Assembly (NCBI GenBank): GCA_963675925.2
Contig: CAXXIB010000002.1
Span: 124,001-188,000, forward strand
Reading direction: 5' to 3'
Length of the DNA stretch: 64,000 bases
From: CAXXOK01 sp963675925
Lineage (GTDB): Bacteria > Bacillota > Clostridia > Christensenellales > Aristaeellaceae
Both the position numbers and the translations under genes were made by a program. Below the pieces are notes generated by a model, which was given only the letters and a program-made list of their open reading frames with translations, was not told where the DNA came from and did no database searches. This document shows positions 42,705 to 51,572 of this stretch, in pieces (within the stretch, counting starts at the first letter, position 1; each line of letters starts with the position of its first letter).

Positions 42705-44627
42705 TTACTCGCCGTCCGCTTCCTGTAAGGTTTCCTCGGCCTCTTCCAGGGCCGTATACAGCGCAGGCATTTGCTCCTGCGCTTTTTGATATTGCAACGA
42801 AAGCTCGATCAGTTTTTCCTGATCGGCACAGATCGCCGGATCGGCCATCTGCTCTTCCAGCGCTGCCATATGTTTTTCACTGGCAAGTATGGCATCTTCA
42901 GCCGCGGTCACGGCAGCTTTCAGCAGCCGCAGCTGTGCGCCCTGCCTGCGCTCTTTTTTTCTGTCCTTGATGACGGCTGTACGGGTTTGGCCTTCGTCGG
43001 TTGTCTCCGGCGGAACGGGCCGTTCCCGCGCTAGCAGATAATCATCAAAATTGCCGGGGTATACGGTAATGCCATCGTTTGACATCACCATCACATGGTC
43101 GGCAAAGCGGTTGACAAAATAGCGGTCGTGGCTGATGGCAAATATGACACCCGGGAACGCCGAAAGCGCATCTTCCAGCACCTCGCAGCTGTCCATGTCC
43201 AGGTGGTTGGTCGGTTCGTCCAGCAGCAGAAAGTTATCCTTGCGCAGCATCAGCTTGGTCAGCGCTACACGGCCGCGCTCGCCACCTGAAAGCGATGCAA
43301 TTTTCGAAAACACATCATCCCCTGTGAACAGAAACTGCCCCAGGGCTGTACGTACCCGGCTCTGCTCCATCGACGGGAAGCTGCGCCAGACCTCCTCCAG
43401 CACGGTGTTTGACAGCGTCAAGTCCTGCTGGTGCTGGTCGTAGTAGCCGATATCCACATTCGTGCCAAAGCGCACGGTGCCGGTATCCGGCGTATCTTTA
43501 CGGTTGAGGATTTTAAACAGCGTGGTCTTGCCAACGCCGTTGGAGCCGATCAGCGCTACACGGTCGCCCGCCCGCAGCTTGAAGCTGATATCCCGGAACA
43601 CGGGCTTGCCGCTGAACTTTTTAGACAGCCCTTTTACTTCCAGTGCATCGCTGCCCATGCGGCGGCGTGCATCAAAGGAAAAGTGTACACTGCGCTCTTC
43701 TTCCGGCTTTTCCAGTCTTTCCACCTTATCCAGCCGCTTTTGCCGGGATTCGGCGGCGCGGATAGACTTTTCACGGTTGAAGCTGCGGTAGCGGGCGATA
43801 ATCGCCTGCTCGCGCTCGATCTCCTTTTGCTGCAAATGAAATGCTTTGATTCGCGCATCAAATTCCGCAGTGCGTTTTTCCATATACTGCGTATAGTTGC
43901 CTGTGTATTTGTACATCCGCCCGCCCAGAATCTCCCCCATGGTATCGCAAACATGGTCGAGGAAATAGCGGTCATGGCTGATGAGCAGCAGCGTGCCCTT
44001 GTATTCCGTTAAATAATTTTGCAGCCATTCAATGGCGTTTAAGTCCAGGTGATTGGTCGGTTCATCCATCAGCAGCACATCAGGCTTTTGCAACAGCAGC
44101 TTGGCCAGTGACAGGCGCGTACGCTCGCCGCCCGACAGGGTTTTTACCTTGCGGTGATACATCAGCCTATCGATACCCAACCCGCTTAACTTGCCGGTAA
44201 TCTCGCCCTCGTAGGCGTAGCCTTCCAGCCTGTTAAATTCTTCGGTTAGTTTATAATACTCATCCGACAGGCGCAAAGCAACCTGCTCGTCTTTGTTTTC
44301 GGCCATCGTATGTTCCAAATCGCGCATGCGCTTTTCAAGCGTAGTCACGCGCTCAAACACACGCAGCATGGCATCCCAAACGGTGTCCTCCGGCGCAATG
44401 TCATCAATCTGCGCCAGGTAGCCCAGCTTCAGGCCCCGGTTCATGTGAACGGCACCCTCATCGGGTGTTTGTTCGCCGGTCAGTATGCGCATCAGCGTGG
44501 TTTTTCCGCTGCCGTTGGCACCGATCAAGCCCATTTTTTCGCCTTTTTGAACGGAAAACGTTACTTCGCGCAGTATCTGGTCAATGCCGAAGCTTTTCTT
44601 TACGTTTTCCACAGATATCAGGATCAT
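42705..44627 (-). CDS. ABC-F family ATPase
   Basis: Ribosome-associated ATPase with two ABC domains and no membrane part, 640 residues. The first domain has GANGSGKTT near residue 36, LSGGERTRLSL and VLLMDEPTNHLD. A linker rich in charged residues follows (about 240-310), and the second domain has GSNGVGKTT, LSGGERGRVAL and FLLLDEPTNHLD. The tail (residues 545-640) is a coiled coil, as in Uup/YdiF-like members. The ATG at 44627 follows AAAGGGTG; the frame is open 43 codons further upstream but lacks a ribosome site. It may rescue stalled ribosomes or give antibiotic protection; which one is not decidable here. Confidence 0.9.
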   Translation of the reverse strand: MILISVENVKKSFGIDQILREVTFSVQKGEKMGLIGANGSGKTTLMRILTGEQTPDEGAVHMNRGLKLGYLAQIDDIAPEDTVWDAMLRVFERVTTLEKRMRDLEHTMAENKDEQVALRLSDEYYKLTEEFNRLEGYAYEGEITGKLSGLGIDRLMYHRKVKTLSGGERTRLSLAKLLLQKPDVLLMDEPTNHLDLNAIEWLQNYLTEYKGTLLLISHDRYFLDHVCDTMGEILGGRMYKYTGNYTQYMEKRTAEFDARIKAFHLQQKEIEREQAIIARYRSFNREKSIRAAESRQKRLDKVERLEKPEEERSVHFSFDARRRMGSDALEVKGLSKKFSGKPVFRDISFKLRAGDRVALIGSNGVGKTTLFKILNRKDTPDTGTVRFGTNVDIGYYDQHQQDLTLSNTVLEEVWRSFPSMEQSRVRTALGQFLFTGDDVFSKIASLSGGERGRVALTKLMLRKDNFLLLDEPTNHLDMDSCEVLEDALSAFPGVIFAISHDRYFVNRFADHVMVMSNDGITVYPGNFDDYLLARERPVPPETTDEGQTRTAVIKDRKKERRQGAQLRLLKAAVTAAEDAILASEKHMAALEEQMADPAICADQEKLIELSLQYQKAQEQMPALYTALEEAEETLQEADGE

Positions 44628-44659
44628 GATCGTGCACCCTTTCGCTATTTGGCTTTCAG

Positions 44660-44668
44660 AGTATATCA
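44660..44668 (-). promoter_or_regulatory. Extended -10 promoter of the ABC-F gene
   Basis: Minus-strand TGATATACT (TG, one base, TATACT) about 30 bases before the start codon; no clear -35. Confidence 0.45.
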
Positions 44669-44795
44669 CAAAAGACAGCCGGGTGCATATGGCACTATAC
44701 AGAATAGGGTTGCTGGTGTAAAATAGAAAGCGAATGTTCATGTTTTCCATACACAATCTTACGCTTCACCGCAAAGACAACCGGGAGGAATAAGC

Positions 44796-47700
44796 GTGAA
44801 AATCGATCTGACTTGTCCGGTAGAGCTGTGGAAGTACACTTTGCCTGATGAGCGCACCAAGCAATGTAGCTTCGTTCTCAACAACGTTAGCCAAAAAAAC
44901 GTTGTGTCTGTGCAGATTACCCTGACCAGCTACGGCAATCAGGAGTTTGTCCTGCACAAGCAAACCGACCGCCTGCCCGTGGCCGATGCGCCGCCGGGTA
45001 AGCCCTTTACTGTGTCTATGCTGCCCACCGAGTGGGGCCCTGTACAAAGCGTGGACCTAGTGATTGAAAAAGTCTGGTTTGCGGATGCCACCGTCTGGCG
45101 GCGCGGCAATGCGCTTGTTGTCGAGTACGAAACCAATGCCCTGCCGGGCGGCCGAAAGCTGGATCAGCTTCGTTTTGTCGCCGGGGAGGATGCCGTAGGC
45201 TATCCGCAGATGACCGAGCAAGTATGGCTGTGTGTTTGCGGACGGCCCAACGACATCAAATCCGACCGTTGCTGCCGCTGCAAGCGCTGGCGCGATACGG
45301 TGTTTGCTTCCTACACAACCGATAATGTAGAAAACCTGATTGCCGCACACGAGCAAAAGCTGAACGCCGTTGCCCAGTCCGCACGCGAAGAAGCCAACCG
45401 CGTTGCCCAGCATCAGGATGTACTGCGCCACAGATCCGTACGCAGGCGGCGGGCGATGTTCATCACACTGGTTGCGGTGCTGCTTTTAGCCGGCATTGCC
45501 TCTGCCACCATATTCTGGGCATTGCCCACGTACCATTACAACCAGGCAACTTCCTTGCTAACTGAAGGTAAGTACGACGAGGCCCGTGCCGCGTTTCAGG
45601 ACATTGGCGATTATCGCGATGCCGCCACCATGGTACTGGAAAGCGATTACAGGAAAGCACAATCCCTGCTGGATCAGGGTGAATATGCCGATGCCGCAAC
45701 CCTGTACGCTGCCCTTGCCGACTACAAGGACAGCAGCGATCAGGCACAGTTTGCGCAGTACAGCATTGCTCAAAACAGTTTCGCAGATGAAGACTATACA
45801 CTGGCCGCCAGCCAGTTCCAGGCGCTGTCCGGCTATCAGGACAGCGACACAATGGCACAGGAAAGCCTGTACCAGCAAGCAACGACATTGTTTGAAGGCG
45901 GAGATACGCAAGAGGCACGCACGCTGTTTGCCGGTTTGGACGACTACAAAGATGCGCAAGCCCAAGTCGCCGCGTGCGATTACATTCTTGCGCAGGCCGC
46001 CTTTACCGCAGGCGAGTATGCACAGGCCGCCGAGATATTTGAGTCCATTCAGGACAGCATAGACATCGGTACCCAGCTACAGGAAACGTACTACCTCTTA
46101 GGCAAGCAAAAACAGGAGGAAGGCAGTTTCGAAGAGGCCGGAAAACTGTTTTTAAAAGCCGGTGAGTATGAAGATGCCCGCATCCTGGCCAATGCCAGCC
46201 TGTATTTTCTAGCGGTAGAGCATTTCGACAATCAGGAATTTGCCAAAGCCGCCGAGCTGTTCCAGAGCGTTATCCCGTATCTGGACTCGGAAACCCGCTA
46301 CTGGGAAAGCGTATACCAGCAGGGGTTGGTGTATGAGTTGTCCGGTAACTCTGCAGACGCCATCGCCCTGTACGAGACGATTCCTCTGCATGCTGAGGCC
46401 GCCGCCAAGGTCAACGCTTATCACTACGGACTGGCAGAAGCCGCCCTGGCACAAGGCGACACCGAGACGGCCACTGCGGAGTTCACCCTAGCAGGTGACT
46501 ATCAGGACGCGAAAGAACAGATTACAGCCATCCGCTACAAGAAAGCCGAAAGCGCATTGGCCGATGAGGATTATGAAACGGCCGCCAAGCTGTATGAAGA
46601 ACTGGGCCCATACCAGGACAGCGAGGACAAGAAAAACCAGGCCGAGTATCGCCTGGCCGAAGCCACGCTGGCTGCTGGCGACTATACACAGGCTGCTGCG
46701 TTGTTCCAGTCGCTGGGCACATACAGCGACAGTGACGATAAAGCCAAGCAGGCACAGTATACACAGGCAAAAACTGTGCTGGACGCGCAGGACTATGCCC
46801 AAGCCGCGCCCCTGTTTGAAGCACTGGGCGACTATGAAGACAGTGCTAACTTAGCCCTGCAAGCGCGTTACAGCCTTGCCGAAGCCGCACTAGAAACAAA
46901 GGACTATGATAGCGCGATCGCGCTGTTTACCGCGCTGGACCCTTATTCCGACAGCGCAGACAAGGCCAACCAGGCGCGCTACGAGCAGGCGCAAGCAGCA
47001 CTGACCACTGAAGCGTACGAAACGGCGATCACGCTGTTTTCGGCGATAGAATCCTATCAGGACAGCGCAGATAAAATCCTGCAGGCGCGTTATGCACTAG
47101 CACAGGCAGCGCTGGCAGCCGGGAGCACAGACGAAGCCATTGCGCTGTTTTCGCAGTTGGGCGACTATCAGGACAGCCAGGAAACCCTACAGCAACTGCA
47201 ATATACGGCCGGCAGCGAGGCGATGACTACCCAGGCATACGACAAGGCGATTGTCGCCTTTGCCGCGCTGGGAGACTATCGGGACAGCCAGACACAGCTG
47301 GAACAGGCCATCTACCAGTGGGGGCTGAGCCTGAAAACATCCGGTGATACCGAAACGGCCATCGCACTGCTAGACGATTTACCCAAGGAAACGGCGGCAA
47401 GGCAGCTGGTTGCCGACTTTACCCTATCCGAAGCCCTGCGGCTAAAACAAGCAGGCGACCTCGAAACCGCCGCTATGCTGCTGCAAGCCCTGTCAGATCG
47501 CGCAGACGCGCACGATGCACTCAGCGCAACCAACTATGAGCTGCTGCTGGGCAGCTGGAAGGCCGAGCGTGGTATCGCTGAATTTGCCCAAGACAACAGC
47601 TATAGTATTCTGAGCGAGTCCGGCTTCTTCAATACCGATGGCATGACCCTGTCCACCGGGGACACGCCCGGCTCCGTTTCCCCCGCCTATACCATTAACA

Positions 47701-47810
47701 CCCTCACCAATACCGCGCTTTCGCTCTCACCCGTCGACGATGCTGCAACCGTTTACAGCTTCGAGCGGATGACCCCGGAGGATGTACAGGATGATCCGGC
47801 AGGCGAATGA
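44796..47810 (+). CDS. Membrane-anchored zinc-ribbon protein with 18 TPR-like repeats
   Basis: A 1004-residue protein. Residues 1-140 form a beta-rich cytoplasmic domain. CVCG and CCRC around residues 148-166 make a zinc ribbon. A charged helix follows, then one membrane helix at 221-243. Residues 248-913 are 18 helical repeats, every one exactly 37 residues, of the pattern YxxAxxxLxxGxYxxAxxLFxxLGDYxDS. The last 90 residues start LLGSWKAERG and look like a small beta-barrel. Topology suggests the repeats face outside. I know similar architectures from gut Firmicutes, without assigned function; a scaffold or envelope-sensing role is inferred. The next gene overlaps it by 20 bases. Confidence 0.75.
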   Translation: MKIDLTCPVELWKYTLPDERTKQCSFVLNNVSQKNVVSVQITLTSYGNQEFVLHKQTDRLPVADAPPGKPFTVSMLPTEWGPVQSVDLVIEKVWFADATVWRRGNALVVEYETNALPGGRKLDQLRFVAGEDAVGYPQMTEQVWLCVCGRPNDIKSDRCCRCKRWRDTVFASYTTDNVENLIAAHEQKLNAVAQSAREEANRVAQHQDVLRHRSVRRRRAMFITLVAVLLLAGIASATIFWALPTYHYNQATSLLTEGKYDEARAAFQDIGDYRDAATMVLESDYRKAQSLLDQGEYADAATLYAALADYKDSSDQAQFAQYSIAQNSFADEDYTLAASQFQALSGYQDSDTMAQESLYQQATTLFEGGDTQEARTLFAGLDDYKDAQAQVAACDYILAQAAFTAGEYAQAAEIFESIQDSIDIGTQLQETYYLLGKQKQEEGSFEEAGKLFLKAGEYEDARILANASLYFLAVEHFDNQEFAKAAELFQSVIPYLDSETRYWESVYQQGLVYELSGNSADAIALYETIPLHAEAAAKVNAYHYGLAEAALAQGDTETATAEFTLAGDYQDAKEQITAIRYKKAESALADEDYETAAKLYEELGPYQDSEDKKNQAEYRLAEATLAAGDYTQAAALFQSLGTYSDSDDKAKQAQYTQAKTVLDAQDYAQAAPLFEALGDYEDSANLALQARYSLAEAALETKDYDSAIALFTALDPYSDSADKANQARYEQAQAALTTEAYETAITLFSAIESYQDSADKILQARYALAQAALAAGSTDEAIALFSQLGDYQDSQETLQQLQYTAGSEAMTTQAYDKAIVAFAALGDYRDSQTQLEQAIYQWGLSLKTSGDTETAIALLDDLPKETAARQLVADFTLSEALRLKQAGDLETAAMLLQALSDRADAHDALSATNYELLLGSWKAERGIAEFAQDNSYSILSESGFFNTDGMTLSTGDTPGSVSPAYTINTLTNTALSLSPVDDAATVYSFERMTPEDVQDDPAGE
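45537..47534 (+). repeat. Coding repeat array, 18 units of 111 bp
   Basis: The units have diverged at DNA level but not in length: all 18 are 111 bp, with conserved positions Y1, A4, G11 (mostly), A16, Y26 and D28. This indicates old duplication under structural selection rather than recent expansion. Confidence 0.88.
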
Positions 47811-49002
47811 ACAAAACAAACTGACCATCGGTGTTTTGTATGGGTTTCGCGCACTGATGGTTTTGTTTGTGTGCAATTACCATTTCTGGCAGCAGAGTTG
47901 GCTTGCCCAACAGGTAACTATCGCAGGAACCCCGTTCAGTTTTGATTTTTTCACGCGCTCCAGCTACCTGTTTGTGGAAGTGATGATTTTGCTTAGCGGG
48001 TTTCTGCTTTATCTGCCCCATGCGCAGGCAGCGGACGAGGGCACCCTGCCGCCCACAACACGGGTCTTTTATCAAAAGCGCTTCATGCGCATTGTCCCCT
48101 CGTACCTCGTGTCCGTTTTGCTTATCTTCCTGCTGGTTATGCTAAACGGCGGGTATACTAGCACCGGCACGGCCGCACTGGACCTTGCAACGCACCTGAC
48201 CTTCACCTTCACCTTCTTTCAAAGCACCTATCTGTTCACCCCGCTTAACGGTGTGCTATGGACCCTTGCCATCGAGGTGCAGTTCTATCTACTGTTTCCC
48301 CTCATTGTCCGCTGGATGCGGCATCGACCCGCCACCACGCTGCTGCTCATGTCCGGCACAGGGCTCTTGTTCCGGGCGGCGTTCGGCCTTACGCAAACCA
48401 ACCTGACCATGCTGGTCAATCAGCTTCCGTCATTTATGGATGTCTATGCGCTGGGCATGCTCGGCGCGATCCTCTACGTCCGCTTGTGCCGCCTGGCAAA
48501 GCACCGCAGCTTCAAGCTGTGGGCTGCCGGGCTTTCGGTTCCCCTGTTCCTGCTTTGTCTGTTTATGCTGACCCGTATTCTTCGGCTTCAGTCTTTCTAC
48601 AGCACTAGGGACCTGCTCTCGCTGCACCTGTCGCAGTGGATGATGCGGCTTCCGCTTGCCTTGACCATGCTCACGGCGATGCTTTCGGCCGCATTCCTGC
48701 CGCACATACTGCAAAAACTGCTGGATAACAGGCTGATGCGGTTTTTATCGGTCATCTCCCTCAACCTGTACATCTGGCATCAGGTGCTGGCGGCTAATGT
48801 CATCCGCCCGCTGTTTCCCGCCAGCCTTCAACAAGAACCCACCCTGCAAATACCCTATACGCTCACCTGTTATTCGCTTGCCATCCTAACGGCCATGGTG
48901 TTCACCTATGGGGTTGAAAAACCGGCAGCGAAATGGCTACAAAAACGATTCTACAAAAAAGGAGAGTCCCTACATGAAAGACCCCCGATTACAACAACTT
49001 AG
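47791..49002 (+). CDS. Membrane acyltransferase (OafA/Acyl_transf_3)
   Basis: Integral membrane O-acyltransferase of 403 residues with about ten helices. It begins with the family segment LYGFRALMVLFVCNYHFW, whose His is the probable catalytic residue, and later has LWTLAIEVQFYLLFPL near residue 160. The ATG at 47791 is chosen because GGAGG lies nine bases upstream; ATG 47782 directly touches it. It overlaps the repeat protein by 20 bases and is probably co-translated with it, so it may modify an envelope polymer. The acceptor is unknown. Confidence 0.85.
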   Translation: MIRQANEQNKLTIGVLYGFRALMVLFVCNYHFWQQSWLAQQVTIAGTPFSFDFFTRSSYLFVEVMILLSGFLLYLPHAQAADEGTLPPTTRVFYQKRFMRIVPSYLVSVLLIFLLVMLNGGYTSTGTAALDLATHLTFTFTFFQSTYLFTPLNGVLWTLAIEVQFYLLFPLIVRWMRHRPATTLLLMSGTGLLFRAAFGLTQTNLTMLVNQLPSFMDVYALGMLGAILYVRLCRLAKHRSFKLWAAGLSVPLFLLCLFMLTRILRLQSFYSTRDLLSLHLSQWMMRLPLALTMLTAMLSAAFLPHILQKLLDNRLMRFLSVISLNLYIWHQVLAANVIRPLFPASLQQEPTLQIPYTLTCYSLAILTAMVFTYGVEKPAAKWLQKRFYKKGESLHERPPITTT

Positions 49003-50089
49003 CCAACAGCTGATCCGGTACTCCTGCGAGCTTAAACCCGGTGAAAACATTTTAATCGAGCTATTCGGCGATATGCCAGAGTTTGCTCTTGCCCTGCTGG
49101 ACGCTGTGTACGAAGCGGGCGGTGTGCCCTTTGTGTGTCACCGCGATATGCAGGTACGCCGCCGCATGATGCAGGGCGCAACCGCTGCGCAGTATGCCAT
49201 CGAGGCCAAAAACGATTCGGATTTGATGCAGCAAATGCAGGCATACCTGGGCATCCGCGCGGCTGACAACGGGTATGAGTTATCCGCCGTCAGTGCCGAG
49301 CAAATGGCCCTGTACAATAAAGAATACTCCCACCCTGTGCACGGACAGATTCGCATACCGGACACGCGCTGGTGTGTGCTGCGCTACCCCAACAATGCCA
49401 TGGCACAGAGCGCGCAGATGAGCACAGAAGCGTTTGAAGACTACTATTTCAGCGTCTGCAATCTGGACTATTCCAAGCTTTCCAAGGCCATGGAAGCACT
49501 CAAGGCGCGCATGGACAAAGCAGACAAGGTACACATCATCGGCCCGGATACCGACCTGAGCTTCTCCATCAAAGACATCCCCACCATCATCTGCGATGGC
49601 AAGCTGAACATTCCCGACGGCGAAGTGTACACCGCCCCGGTGAAAAATTCCATCAACGGCACCTTGCGCTACAATACCGAGAGCCTGTACCTGGGCAAGG
49701 TATATACAGACATTCGCTTTACCTTCAAAGATGGTAAAATTGTGGACGCCAGCTGTAACGATACCGAGGGCTTGAACAAAATCCTTGATACGGATGAAGG
49801 CGCACGCTACATTGGTGAGTTCGCCTTTGGTGTCAACCCGTTTGTGCTCACGCCCATCCGCGATACGCTGTTTGATGAGAAGATTGCCGGGTCCTTCCAC
49901 TTTACCCCCGGTTCCAGCTACGACGATGCCTTCAACGGCAATAAGTCCGCCATTCACTGGGATATCGTTGCTATCCAGCGTCCGGAGTACGGCGGTGGCG
50001 AGATCTATTTAGACGGCGAGCTCATCCGCAAGGACGGCCTGTTCGTCACCCCTGATTTGCTCCCGTTGAACCCCGACGCGTTCCGGTAA
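48974..50089 (+). CDS. M29-family aminopeptidase
   Basis: Cytoplasmic metallo-aminopeptidase of 371 residues, a little shorter than typical AmpS/AmpII (about 410). The C-terminal domain carries the metal ligands: GEFAFGVN (Glu), LFDEKIAG (Glu), SFHFTPG (His) and IHWDIV (His, Asp). The start at 48974 follows AAAAAAGGAGAG. It overlaps the end of the acyltransferase gene and is followed three bases later by the methyltransferase. Confidence 0.9.
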   Translation: MKDPRLQQLSQQLIRYSCELKPGENILIELFGDMPEFALALLDAVYEAGGVPFVCHRDMQVRRRMMQGATAAQYAIEAKNDSDLMQQMQAYLGIRAADNGYELSAVSAEQMALYNKEYSHPVHGQIRIPDTRWCVLRYPNNAMAQSAQMSTEAFEDYYFSVCNLDYSKLSKAMEALKARMDKADKVHIIGPDTDLSFSIKDIPTIICDGKLNIPDGEVYTAPVKNSINGTLRYNTESLYLGKVYTDIRFTFKDGKIVDASCNDTEGLNKILDTDEGARYIGEFAFGVNPFVLTPIRDTLFDEKIAGSFHFTPGSSYDDAFNGNKSAIHWDIVAIQRPEYGGGEIYLDGELIRKDGLFVTPDLLPLNPDAFR

Positions 50090-50092
50090 TCC

Positions 50093-50635
50093 GTGAGCGA
50101 TTATCAAGTCACGCTGCACGCATTCGTCTCCCTGCGGCGCGAACTACAAGGCAAAATACTGGATATCGGCGGTGGCGGCGAGGGTATTATCGGTCGTATA
50201 TATCAAAAGCAGGTGCTGGCGATCGATAACCGGCAGGATGAGCTGGACGAAGCCCCGGACGGGTTTGAAAAGCAGCGCATGGATGCAGCCGACCTTCGCT
50301 TTGCAGAGGCAAGCTTTGATGCTGTAACGGCCTTTTTCAGTGTGATGTACTTTCCGGAAGCCACACTGAAAAAAGCACTCTCCGAAGCCTTTCGTGTGCT
50401 CAAGCCCGGCGGCACCCTTTGCCTATGGGACGCTCGCATCGAAAAAGCCGATCCCTTTATCATTGAACTGGATATTGACGCAAACGGCACTGACATTCAC
50501 ACCACCTACGGCGTGTATCTGGATCACAAACATCAATCCGCCGCTTCTATCCAAGCCCTGTGCCTAAGCTGCGGATTTCAGCTAATCGAGTCCCATCCCG
50601 GGGATACATTTTACCTTCAATTTCAAAAGCCCTGA
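50093..50635 (+). CDS. Class I SAM-dependent methyltransferase
   Basis: A 180-residue cytoplasmic methyltransferase. Motif I is ILDIGGGGEGII near residue 22, and an acidic motif II-like segment LAIDNRQDEL follows. Motif IV is FDAVTAFFSVMYF and post-motif LKPGGTLCLWDA lies near residue 105. It starts with GTG, three bases after the peptidase stop, with no good ribosome site, so it relies on translational coupling. A terminator follows. The methyl acceptor is unknown. Confidence 0.8.
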   Translation: MSDYQVTLHAFVSLRRELQGKILDIGGGGEGIIGRIYQKQVLAIDNRQDELDEAPDGFEKQRMDAADLRFAEASFDAVTAFFSVMYFPEATLKKALSEAFRVLKPGGTLCLWDARIEKADPFIIELDIDANGTDIHTTYGVYLDHKHQSAASIQALCLSCGFQLIESHPGDTFYLQFQKP

Positions 50636-50636
50636 C

Positions 50637-50664
50637 AAAAAAGACCGCTACGGCGGTCTTTTTT
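50637..50664 (+). terminator. Terminator of the acyltransferase-peptidase-methyltransferase run
   Basis: AAAAAAGACCGC and GCGGTCTTTTTT form a perfect 12-bp stem with loop TACG. Confidence 0.9.
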
Positions 50665-50683
50665 ATTGTATTGCACGCAGCAA

Positions 50684-51050
50684 AGTCCGCGCCCGTACCT
50701 CGTCCATGCGCCGAGAAACCCGTTTCGAGGCGAGAGGAGGAGCGACGGAGCGGGGTGAGAGATGGCGTTTCTTTGCATAAAGAAACGTCGTCGCGAACTT
50801 AGCGAAGTCCGCGCCCGTATCCCGTCCATGCGCCGAGAAACCTGTTTCGAGGCGAGAGGAGGAGCGACGGAGCGGGGTGAGAGATGACGTTTCTTTACAA
50901 AAGAAACGTCGTCGCGAACTTAGCGAAGTCCGCGCTCGTACCCCGTCCATGCGCCGAGAAACCCGTTTCGAGGCGAGAGGAGGAGCGACGGAATGAGTGA
51001 GAGGTGATTTTTATTACAAAATAAAAAGCCGCCGCGAACGATATGTAGTC
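50684..51050. repeat. Three tandem 120-122-bp repeats, noncoding
   Basis: Units begin with AGTCCGCG at 50684, 50806 and 50927, and a truncated fourth starts at 51047. Each contains an imperfect hairpin CGCCGAGAAAC/GTTTCGAGGCG, a purine-rich stretch, and a second inverted repeat ACGTTTCTTT/AAAGAAACG. The first two units are nearly identical and the third has diverged at its 3' side. The open frames across it come from the repeat itself. It lies between a terminator and a tRNA operon that reads into it. Confidence 0.85.
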
Positions 51051-51062
51051 CGCGACGACGAT

Positions 51063-51136
<74 letters not shown>

Positions 51137-51180
51137 ATAGTAGAACTCCGGCTGCAGCATGCCGACAGAAAGAAAAAAAG

Positions 51181-51255
51181 TGGAGCGGTAGACGAGATTC
51201 GGACTCGCGACATCCACCTTGGCAAGGTGGCACTCTACCACTGAGCTACTACCGC
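51181..51255 (-). tRNA. tRNA-Gly (GCC)
   Basis: Acceptor GCGGTAG/CTACCGC, D-arm TAGCTCAGTGGTAGAG, anticodon stem CCACC/GGTGG around TTGCCAA (anticodon GCC), T-loop region AGTCCGAATC, and encoded CCA. Together with the TCC isoacceptor it reads most or all glycine codons. Confidence 0.96.
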
Positions 51256-51276
51256 ATGCTCCACATAAACCGGGTT

Positions 51277-51361
51277 TGGTGCGGACGAAGAGATTTGAAC
51301 TCTTACGCCTTTTGGGCACTGGAACCTAAATCCAGCGCGTCTGCCATTCCGCCACGCCCGC
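51277..51361 (-). tRNA. tRNA-Leu (TAG)
   Basis: An 85-base class II tRNA with a long variable arm. Acceptor GCGGGCG pairs with CGTCCGC, the anticodon stem CTGGA/TCCAG encloses TTTAGGT (anticodon TAG), the T-arm is GTTCAAATC, and CCA is encoded. First gene of the operon. Confidence 0.95.
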
Positions 51362-51447
51362 AGCACATTCGCCCGATTCAATCGACGCCTGTTTGCGATA
51401 CGAACGCTCAAGCGAAGGACGCTATTGTTGCCTTAGCAACGAAGGAT

Positions 51448-51476
51448 ATTATACAATAGCGCCTTTCAACTGTCAA
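51448..51476 (-). promoter_or_regulatory. Consensus promoter of the tRNA operon
   Basis: Minus-strand TTGACA, 17-base spacer, TATAAT: a full consensus match, as expected for stable-RNA genes. Confidence 0.92.
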
Positions 51477-51534
51477 CGCTTTCCACCCCGGTTGCGCTGT
51501 AATTTTTGAAAATTCCTGTGCTGCCGCGCAAGAA

Positions 51535-51562
51535 GGCCCGCCCAATTTTGTTTGGGCGGGCC
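51535..51562 (-). terminator. Terminator of the GntR-ABC operon
   Basis: A perfect 11-bp stem GGCCCGCCCAA/TTGGGCGGGCC, 11 bases after the permease stop. The T-run is poor but the stem is very stable. Confidence 0.7.
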
Positions 51563-51572
51563 GGCAAGCATT

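Noticed and set aside
42705..44756. 683-codon form of the ABC-F protein
   Set aside because: The extra 43 codons contain the extended -10 promoter; the ABC fold starts at MILISVENV.
45537..47534. CRISPR-like periodic repeat
   Set aside because: The 111-bp period is an in-frame protein repeat with diverged DNA and no spacers.
50623..50950. Small frames across the 121-bp repeats (both strands)
   Set aside because: They arise from the repeat sequence, lack ribosome sites and give Arg/Ser-rich products unlike any protein family.
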